Positions 1 through 5,158 of a DNA stretch of 5,158 nt are shown in pieces. Origin of the DNA: Caldilineaceae bacterium (lineage in GTDB: Bacteria; Chloroflexota; Anaerolineae; Caldilineales; Caldilineaceae); the NCBI GenBank assembly GCA_026645635.1, contig JAPKMV010000312.1:1-5158 (forward strand), in the 5' to 3' direction. The notes under the pieces are model-generated. The model was not told the origin of the DNA. It ran no database searches and worked only from the letters and a program-made list of their open reading frames with translations. Each line of letters begins with the position of its first letter. Positions within the stretch are counted from its first letter, which is position 1. A program made the position numbers and the translations under genes.

Positions 1-2
1 AA

Positions 3-842
3 GAGGAGCGCATCGCCGGCATTCCGGCGCTCTTGTGGGTTCCTGTCCAGCGGGAGCCGGCGCCGGTGGTGGTGTCGATTCCGGGCTTCGGCGGCAGCAA
101 GGAGCACGCGCACGCTCTGGCCTTTCGTCTGGCGCAGCGCGGGCTGGCCTGCCTCAGCTTCGACCCGCTCCACCACGGCGCGCGGGCGGACGGCGCGCTG
201 GAGAACGCGGCCGCGCCGGAACAGGGCGGCGTCTACCCGCCCGACAGCGGCCTCGACACCTTCCTGCTATTTTATCGGGTGATCCGCCAGAGCGCGGCGG
301 ACGTGGCGACGCTGCTCGCGCATCTGGCCGGCGACCCGCGGCTGGATGGGACGCGGGCGGGCGTCACCGGGATGTCGATGGGCGCCTACGCCACCTTTCT
401 CGCCTTCGCCGCGCAGCCTGCGCTCGCCGCCGCCGTGCCGATGATGGGCGTCCCCACCTTCGCCCGCCGCTGGCAGGATCTGCTGGACGAGTGCGCGTGG
501 AGCAACCCGGCGTGGGACGCGGCGCTGGCGCAGGTGGCGGATATCACCGCCACGCACCGCGCCTGGGTGGCCGGCTTTGACCCGGCGGAGTCGCTGCGCC
601 AGGCTGCGCCCCGCGCGCTGCTGATCATGAGCGGCGACTTCGACAGCGACCAGCCCAAACACTATGTGCTGGACTGGCTGCGCCCCGTGCGCGCCGCCTA
701 CCAGGCCACCCCGGAACGGCTGCGCTGGAATGTCTACCCCGTGGGCCACACCGTCACGCCGCAGATGGAGGAGGACGCCGTGAGCTGGTTTGCGACCCAC
801 CTGGCCTCAACCGATCGCCGCCTCACCCAACCAGCGCCGTAA
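3..842 (+). CDS. Alpha/beta hydrolase (YitV/dienelactone-hydrolase-like serine esterase), 5' end outside window
   Basis: Predicted serine hydrolase acting on an ester or acyl bond; the substrate cannot be read from the sequence. The frame is open from the window's left edge (EERIAGIPALLWVP...), so the TTG at 33 is not the true start and a short N-terminal piece, perhaps 10-20 residues, lies upstream. Counting from the TTG codon, an oxyanion-loop type segment PGFGGSKEH is at 17-25, the nucleophile elbow G-M-S-M-G is at 113-117 (Ser115, codon at 375), the likely acid is in GDFDSD (201-206), and the likely base is His239 in PVGHT. This order and spacing fit an alpha/beta-hydrolase triad. The segment SFDPLHHGAR resembles the 'YHG.R' region of Bacillus YitV-type esterases. 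There is no visible signal peptide, but the true N-terminus is not seen. Its 3' end overlaps the convergent kinase gene by 36 bp. Fold assignment is firm; subfamily is tentative. Confidence 0.88.
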   Translation, partial: EERIAGIPALLWVPVQREPAPVVVSIPGFGGSKEHAHALAFRLAQRGLACLSFDPLHHGARADGALENAAAPEQGGVYPPDSGLDTFLLFYRVIRQSAADVATLLAHLAGDPRLDGTRAGVTGMSMGAYATFLAFAAQPALAAAVPMMGVPTFARRWQDLLDECAWSNPAWDAALAQVADITATHRAWVAGFDPAESLRQAAPRALLIMSGDFDSDQPKHYVLDWLRPVRAAYQATPERLRWNVYPVGHTVTPQMEEDAVSWFATHLASTDRRLTQPAP

Positions 843-2759
843 CACGGCCCTGACTTCGTCGATCTGCAGCGGTTTCGCCAGATAGTCGTCCATCCCGGCT
901 GCCAGGCAGCGTTCGCGGTCGCCCTTCATGGCGTGCGCCGTCAGCGCAACGATCGGCACCTGCGGGTTCAACTCCGCCGGCGCCGCGGCGCGAACGGTGG
1001 CCGTTGCCTCGAATCCATCCATCTCCGGCATCTGGCAATCCATCAGCACCAAATCATAGGGCTGCCGGCGCAGAGCGTTGATCGCCTCCAGCCCATTGGT
1101 GGCCACGTCGACCTGGAAGCCCAGCTTGCGCAGCACCGCCACCGCCACCATCTGGTTGACGCGGTTGTCTTCCGCCAGCAGGATGCGGCTGGGTCCCTCC
1201 GCGCGCGGAGGCGGCGCTGGGGGCATTGGCTGCCGGATCTCAGCGTCGCTCTGCGCAGCGCGCCCTGCCACGTCAACCAGCAGGGTGTACAACTCGGCGC
1301 GCTGGATTGGCTGGCTGATAGAGCGAAATGCGCTGCGCGGGTCAGCCGCATTCGGCGCAGAGACCGCGGTCAATGCGGTCATTACGATGATGAGCGGCCC
1401 TGTGATCTGCTGCTGCCCGTAGATGTCAACGCTGGGAGCGCCAACGCTGTGAGCGCCAACGCTGTGAGCGCCAACGCCCTGAGCGTCAACGCCGTCGGTG
1501 AGCAACTCCGCAGCAGCCAGTGCGACATCGACGGCGGGCGTTTCCGGCTGCGGGCGCAGCAGTGTTGTGAGGCTGGCACGGTCGGCAGCTTCATGGCAGA
1601 CGCACCCCCAGGCCGCCAGTTGTTTGACGAGCATCTCCCGGCTGTTGGCGTTGGCGTCCGCCACCAATACGTGCAGCCCAGCCAGGACGCCGGGGATACG
1701 CGGTGGCTCCGCTTCACTGTCCGTCTGCGGCGGCAGATCAAAGCTGGCGGTAAACCAGAAGACGGAACCGGCGCCCGGCGCACTTTCCACGCCGATTGCA
1801 CCGCCCATGCGTTCGACCAACTGCCGCGAGATCGCCAGCCCCAGACCGGTGCCGCCGAAGCGCCGCGTGCTCGAACTGTCAACCTGGCTGAAGGGAGTGA
1901 AAAGGCTGTCGAGTTTGTCGGCTGGAATGCCGATCCCGGTGTCGGCGATGGTAAACCGCAGCACGACCCGGGCTGCGGTTGTCGCTTCCTCCCGCACCCG
2001 CAGCACGACCTCCCCGGCATCGGTGAATTTGACCGCGTTGCCGCCCAGGTTGAGCAGGATTTGGCGCAGGCGCAGCGCATCACCGATGACCCGGGTGGGC
2101 ACATCCGGCTCCACAATGGCAGTGAGTTTGAGGCGCTTCTCCTGGGCGCGCAACGCCAGCAGATTGACGACGCTGTCGATGACTGTGGGCAGATCAAAGC
2201 CGGCGCGCTCCAACACGAAATGGCCCGCTTCGATTTTGGAGAAGTCAAGGATGTCGTTGACCACGGCCAGCAGCGCTTCGCCGCTGGTGCGGATAATCTC
2301 CGCATAGTGGCGCTGCTCACGCGTCAGGTCGGTGTCGGCCAGGAGGCCGGCCATGCCGATCACACCGTTGAGCGGCGTGCGGATTTCGTGGCTCATGTTG
2401 GCCAGAAACTGGCTCTTGGCCTGGTTGGCCTGTTCGGCGCGCCCGGCCAGTTCGGTCGCCTGCGCGATTGCCGCCTGCAACTGACGGTTGGTCTCGTTCA
2501 GCACCGCCTCCTGGCGCTTGCGCTCGGTGATGTCGTGGCCGATGCCCAGCAGCCCGATGATCTCGCCCTGTTCGTTGCGTCGCGGCAGCTTCGAGGTGAG
2601 CAGCCAGCGGTGGACGCCGGTTGAATCGACGACCACTTCTTCGAGATCCAGGATCGGCTGCCCGCTGGCCAGCACCTGCCGGTCATCGGCTGCGAAGGCT
2701 TCCGCCACCTCGGCCGGGAACAGCTCCCAGTCCGTATGCCCCAGCACCGCAGCTTCCGC
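807..2759 (-). CDS. Kinase half of a hybrid histidine kinase: partial PAS, HisKA, HATPase_c, pseudo-receiver, receiver
   Basis: Autophosphorylating histidine kinase with an attached phospho-acceptor receiver. Residue numbers count the codon at 2840 as 1; real homology starts near 28. Residues 28-107 are only the back half of a PAS domain ([24 protein letters not shown]), followed by a coiled coil (108-143). The H-box [10 protein letters not shown] has His151 (codon at 2390). The N-box [12 protein letters not shown] (262-273), G1 DTGIGI (300-305), F-box FTPFSQVD and G2 GGTGLGL (329-335) are intact. A first receiver-like domain (~388-525) lacks the phospho-Asp ([10 protein letters not shown] where 'LVLLD' is expected) and carries a repeat insert. 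The terminal receiver (~551-672) is complete: Glu557/Asp558, phospho-Asp601 in [11 protein letters not shown], Thr634, Lys656. There is no Hpt or DNA-binding domain, so the output partner is elsewhere. No convincing start exists: the in-frame TTG at 2840 lies over sequence that codes in the other frame. This is most likely the continuation of the upstream sensory half. Confidence 0.88.
   Translation of the reverse strand, partial: AEAAVLGHTDWELFPAEVAEAFAADDRQVLASGQPILDLEEVVVDSTGVHRWLLTSKLPRRNEQGEIIGLLGIGHDITERKRQEAVLNETNRQLQAAIAQATELAGRAEQANQAKSQFLANMSHEIRTPLNGVIGMAGLLADTDLTREQRHYAEIIRTSGEALLAVVNDILDFSKIEAGHFVLERAGFDLPTVIDSVVNLLALRAQEKRLKLTAIVEPDVPTRVIGDALRLRQILLNLGGNAVKFTDAGEVVLRVREEATTAARVVLRFTIADTGIGIPADKLDSLFTPFSQVDSSSTRRFGGTGLGLAISRQLVERMGGAIGVESAPGAGSVFWFTASFDLPPQTDSEAEPPRIPGVLAGLHVLVADANANSREMLVKQLAAWGCVCHEAADRASLTTLLRPQPETPAVDVALAAAELLTDGVDAQGVGAHSVGAHSVGAPSVDIYGQQQITGPLIIVMTALTAVSAPNAADPRSAFRSISQPIQRAELYTLLVDVAGRAAQSDAEIRQPMPPAPPPRAEGPSRILLAEDNRVNQMVAVAVLRKLGFQVDVATNGLEAINALRRQPYDLVLMDCQMPEMDGFEATATVRAAAPAELNPQVPIVALTAHAMKGDRERCLAAGMDDYLAKPLQIDEVRAVLRRWLGEAAIG
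1427..1501. repeat. 15-bp in-frame tandem repeat in the kinase's pseudo-receiver
   Basis: Five head-to-tail 15-bp units start at 1427, 1442, 1457, 1472 and 1487, with consensus CAACGCTGTGAGCGC on the plus strand. Units 2 and 3 are identical, unit 1 has one change, unit 4 has three, and unit 5 is decayed after its first half. On the minus strand each unit encodes Val-Gly-Ala-His-Ser, giving a [19 protein letters not shown] stretch at residues ~451-471 of the kinase half. Because the unit is a multiple of three, copy-number changes keep the frame. It lies in a variable loop of the degenerate receiver just after the position of the missing phospho-Asp, so length variation there is probably tolerated. 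Confidence 0.9.
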
Positions 2760-4183
2760 TCCTGGGCGAGCGCCTCTTCGGCGCGTATGCTGTCGGTGAC
2801 GTCGGTGATCAACACGGCAAAGTGGCGCGGGGCCGGGCAATAGGCGTGAACACGGTAGTAGCGTCCCAGCGCCTGCGAAAAGGAGGTTAGCTGCATGGGC
2901 TTGCCGGTCAGCGCGACTTCGCCGTAGCGCTCGATCCAGTGGTCCTCTGTGGCGGGCAACACGGTGCGCACGGTCTGGCCGAGCAGGTCGGCGCGGCGCA
3001 GCCCGGTGATCTGCTCGAAGGCAGGGTTGACCTCGATGAAGCGGTAATCCACCGGGCGCCCGGCCTCATCACACAGGATTTCGTGCAGAGCGAAGCCCTC
3101 CTGCATCGCCGCAAAGAGGCTGCGGTAGCGTTCTTCCGACTGCTGCAAATCCGCCGTTGCCCGCGTCCGCTCCAGGGCAATGGCGCAGACGCCGCTCAGT
3201 TGGGGCGCCATGTTCAGATAGCGCTGGCGGTGGTGGGGCATCGCCAGGTCATTCACTGCGAAGACGCCCAGCACGCTTGACGGCGCGGCGACGCGCAGCA
3301 GAAACCCATTGCCTCCCACCGTGTCGGCATGGATGTCGCCGGCGCCCAAAAAATCTTCGACGGCGGCCACCAGTTCAGCCGACGGTGGGGTCGCGCCCAA
3401 GGCCGGCTGCACCCGGCCATGCTTGACGGGAAAGAATTGCAGGTTGTGGGCGGCGAAGAGCATGGAGAGAATGTCGAGCAACATGCCGGAGATCTCGGCC
3501 TCGGTGGAGGCGGAAGGCAACTGCCCCAGCAGGTCGAGCGCCATCGACAGCTCGGCCACCTGTTGGTCGGCGTGGGCGATGTGCTGGCGCATACCGGCCT
3601 GCTCTGCCGCGTTTGCCATGCGTTCGGCCAGCAGGGACAGGTGCAGGCGGGTGCGATCCAGCCCGACGCGCACCCGCTCCACCGGCAGCGCCAGATAGGC
3701 CCCGATCTCAGCCAACGCCGCGTCGTCGCTGGCGCTACCGGCGCACTCCAGCACGAGCAGGCGCGTCATGCCGCCGTAGAAGAGGCGCGCATCTTCCCGC
3801 GTCGCCAGGCCGATGGCAGCAAGGATGCGCTGCCAATTGGCCACCCACCCCTGTGTGAGCAGATACGCGCCGGTGCTGAGCCAGGCGTCAAGTTGGTGCG
3901 CGTCGGTCAGCAGTTCGAAGGGATGGTTGAGCCGGTAGATGGTCAGCCGCCGCCCGTCGGGGAGGGTTGCCGGCAACTGGCCCAGATAGCTGTCGCCGAT
4001 GATGCCCACCGGCTCGTCGCGGGGGATGCCGGCGCACCAGGCTGCGGCTTCGGCGGGGGCGGCAGCCGTGCGGCCATAGTGCACCGGGTAGGCATGGATG
4101 ACCACGTGCTCCAGCGTCGCGGCTGCGGCTTCTGCCGCAAATGCCAAATCCGCGGCAACCAGGACGTGAACCTTAGGCCGCAT
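2498..4183 (-). CDS. Sensory half of a hybrid histidine kinase: DUF1638-like, GAF-like and PAS domains; frame lost near 2756
   Basis: N-terminal part of a cytoplasmic sensor kinase with no membrane segment or signal peptide. The ATG at 4183 is well placed: it overlaps the preceding gene's stop by 11 bp and has a weak GGAA four bases upstream. Residues 1-190 resemble DUF1638: a segment ending in [13 protein letters not shown] (105-117), then TRLLVLE (140-146) and [20 protein letters not shown] (166-185), as in the family's C-terminal half. The cysteines I associate with DUF1638 appear replaced (GDSYL at 63-67, RLNHP at 84-88). Residues ~205-340 look GAF-like, ending in a helix into a PAS domain at ~346-466 ([35 protein letters not shown]). 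After ALAQER (471-476, base 2756) the translation becomes Arg/Ser/Trp-rich noise (477-561) to a stop at 2498, while kinase homology continues in another frame. It was probably one gene with the 807-2759 segment. PAS is secure, GAF-like moderately so, and DUF1638-like is an inference from remembered family pattern. Confidence 0.8.
   Translation of the reverse strand: MRPKVHVLVAADLAFAAEAAAATLEHVVIHAYPVHYGRTAAAPAEAAAWCAGIPRDEPVGIIGDSYLGQLPATLPDGRRLTIYRLNHPFELLTDAHQLDAWLSTGAYLLTQGWVANWQRILAAIGLATREDARLFYGGMTRLLVLECAGSASDDAALAEIGAYLALPVERVRVGLDRTRLHLSLLAERMANAAEQAGMRQHIAHADQQVAELSMALDLLGQLPSASTEAEISGMLLDILSMLFAAHNLQFFPVKHGRVQPALGATPPSAELVAAVEDFLGAGDIHADTVGGNGFLLRVAAPSSVLGVFAVNDLAMPHHRQRYLNMAPQLSGVCAIALERTRATADLQQSEERYRSLFAAMQEGFALHEILCDEAGRPVDYRFIEVNPAFEQITGLRRADLLGQTVRTVLPATEDHWIERYGEVALTGKPMQLTSFSQALGRYYRVHAYCPAPRHFAVLITDVTDSIRAEEALAQERKLRCWGIRTGSCSRPRWRKPSQPMTGRCWPAGSRSWISKKWSSIQPASTAGCSPRSCRDATNRARSSGCWASATTSPSASARRRC
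2745..2762 (-). other. Frame-disrupting junction inside the second PAS domain of the kinase gene
   Basis: On the minus strand, the upstream frame reads ...EEALAQER up to base 2756, and the downstream frame reads [15 protein letters not shown] from base 2759. The sequence across the switch is CAGGAGCGGAAGCTGCGGTG. In kinases of this kind, 'EALAQER' is normally followed by about 35-40 residues of PAS front half (the 'LLRTLIDNLPD.IYVKD...' type stretch) before 'VLGKTDFDLFP'. Here that stretch is absent, so a loss of roughly 115 bases, not a multiple of three, fits better than a single-base slip. The junction contains short repeated GCGG words that could have served as microhomology. The deletion size is an estimate from family knowledge. 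Confidence 0.75.
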
Positions 4184-5158
4184 TGTGTTCCGTCAATTGC
4201 AGGGGATACGCACCCCAGCGGCGCACCGCGTCGGCAATGGCCATCAGGACTTCGTCGCGCACCTGCCAGGGGATTTCGCCGTGGTTGTCGGCCAGGATGT
4301 AGCCGCCGCCGGCGCCCGCGGCAGCCAGACAGCGCTTCACTTCCGCCTCGGCTTCGGCTTCAGTCCAGCGCGCCATCGTGATGCCGTTCAGGTTGCCGAA
4401 CAAGCCAATCTTGCCCCGGCAGGCCGCTTTGAGCGCGCCAAGATCCTCCAGGCCGCTGACGCCGACGAGCGCGGCTCCTGTCTGCTGCACGTCGGGCAGG
4501 ATCGGCAGGCACGCACCCGACGCAAAGTGCATGGCCACCGGTGCGGGGATGCGCGGCAGCACGCGGCGGGCGACGGCGTACCCGGTGGTGCGATACATCT
4601 CCGGGGTGACAATCGTGCTGGAGGAAACCGGGTCGAAGTAGCAGATGGCATTGGCGCCCGCCGCCACCTGCGCCGAGGCCCACGCCACACAAAATTCCTC
4701 GTTGATCTGCATGAGCCGCGCAAAGAGGTCAGGCCGCTCGTAGATCAGGCACAGATAGGCCTCGAAGCCCATTTGCATCACCGGCAGCGAGAAGGGCGCG
4801 ATCGCCACGCCGATGATCGGCGCTTCGCCGTGGGACGCTGCGGCCAGCAGGCGGATCGTCTCCAGGACGCGCACGAGCACCGGTTGGTCGGCGATGGCCG
4901 GCGGCGCCAGCGCGAGGATCTCTTCGGCGCGGCGCAGGATGGGTTCGCCCGCGTTGGGCGGGCCATCGTCGATGATGATCGCCTCGCCGCCGAAGGCCTC
5001 GACCTCAGCCGCGGCGTAGTAGAAGGGGTAGTAGCAGTCATGGCCGTAGCGGGCGCGCAGGCGCAGTTGCCCTTCCGCCACGTTGCGCGCCTGGCTGAAA
5101 TAGTCGCGGATCGACAGCCCCAGTTCCTGGGCGCCGTGGAGGGTGGTCAGCAAGAAGA
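4173..5158 (-). CDS. URO-D superfamily protein, corrinoid methyltransferase (MtaA/MtbA-like) type, 5' end outside window
   Basis: Member of the uroporphyrinogen decarboxylase superfamily, which covers haem-pathway URO-D and corrinoid-dependent methyltransferases. The frame is open to the right edge; the TTG at 5153 is not a convincing start, and about 20-30 residues probably lie beyond the window. Counting from that TTG, the (beta/alpha)8-barrel hallmarks are EGQLRLRARYGHDC (27-40), a GPPNAGEP segment (64-71), the YFDPVSSSTIVTPEMY strand (172-187), MHFASGACLPIL (208-219), GLFGNLNGI (250-258) and GGGYILADNHGEIPW (282-296). The zinc motif of MtaA/MtbA (H-x-C plus a distal Cys in 'PGCG') is not standard: His209 is followed by Phe-Ala, with Cys215 six residues on, and the distal site reads Asp-Asn-His. 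Genuine HemE is unlikely given the divergent N-terminal region and the sensor-kinase neighbour. The substrate is unknown; methyl transfer to or from a corrinoid protein is an inference. Its stop overlaps the kinase start by 11 bp, implying one transcript and coupled translation. Confidence 0.85.
   Translation of the reverse strand, partial: FLLTTLHGAQELGLSIRDYFSQARNVAEGQLRLRARYGHDCYYPFYYAAAEVEAFGGEAIIIDDGPPNAGEPILRRAEEILALAPPAIADQPVLVRVLETIRLLAAASHGEAPIIGVAIAPFSLPVMQMGFEAYLCLIYERPDLFARLMQINEEFCVAWASAQVAAGANAICYFDPVSSSTIVTPEMYRTTGYAVARRVLPRIPAPVAMHFASGACLPILPDVQQTGAALVGVSGLEDLGALKAACRGKIGLFGNLNGITMARWTEAEAEAEVKRCLAAAGAGGGYILADNHGEIPWQVRDEVLMAIADAVRRWGAYPLQLTEHNAA

Noticed and set aside
33..35. 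TTG at 33 as the start of the hydrolase
   Set aside because: The same frame is open to the left edge, and the upstream residues EERIAGIPAL look like part of the family's N-terminal strand, so the gene begins outside the window.
933..2624. Long plus-strand open frame (563 codons) opposite the kinase half
   Set aside because: It lies antisense to well-recognised kinase and receiver motifs. Its translation is rich in Arg, Gln, Asp and Gly with no recognisable domain, which is typical of a shadow frame in GC-rich DNA.
2745..2765. Programmed ribosomal frameshift joining the two kinase frames
   Set aside because: No slippery heptamer is visible at the junction, and a frameshift would not account for the missing front half of the PAS domain.
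2760..2840. TTG at 2840 as a genuine start of a separate kinase gene
   Set aside because: The stretch from 2840 to about 2760 codes convincingly for the end of a PAS domain (VLITDVTD...EEALAQER) in the other frame, and the TTG-frame translation there is noise.
3329..4381. Plus-strand open frame (350 codons) opposite the sensory half and the end of the URO-D-like gene
   Set aside because: It is antisense to two supported genes and crosses their boundary. The translation shows low-complexity composition and no motif.
5151..5153. TTG at 5153 as the start of the URO-D-like gene
   Set aside because: The frame stays open to the right edge and the family normally has about 20-30 more residues before this point.

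Overview
The window is a GC-rich, gene-dense bacterial fragment with almost no non-coding DNA. The style of the genes suggests an environmental bacterium with large sensory proteins and corrinoid-type methyltransferase relatives. Chloroflexota (Anaerolineae/Caldilineae-like) is my guess from the look of the proteins, not a demonstrated assignment. No RNA genes, insertion sequences, CRISPR arrays or clear promoters or terminators are visible.

Layout. Bases 1-842 (+) hold an alpha/beta hydrolase that enters from the left edge with a short N-terminal piece missing. Bases 807-4183 (-) hold what was, or should be, one large hybrid sensor histidine kinase. It now sits in two reading frames: a sensory half (start codon at 4183) and a kinase/receiver half (ending at 807). 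Bases 4173-5158 (-) hold a uroporphyrinogen-decarboxylase (URO-D) superfamily protein of the corrinoid methyltransferase type, whose start lies beyond the right edge. The methyltransferase-like gene is first and the kinase follows with an 11-bp overlap, so they look co-transcribed. The hydrolase converges on the kinase, and their 3' ends overlap by 36 bp.

How they may work together. The first ~190 residues of the kinase resemble DUF1638, a family usually found as separate proteins beside corrinoid/URO-D methyltransferases. Here it appears fused to GAF-like, PAS, kinase and receiver modules and is translationally coupled to a URO-D methyltransferase-like gene. The simplest reading is a one-carbon/methyl-transfer enzyme with its own dedicated sensor kinase. 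The kinase gene is interrupted near 2745-2762, where the front half of a second PAS domain is missing and the frame changes. It is therefore either a recent pseudogene or an assembly error.
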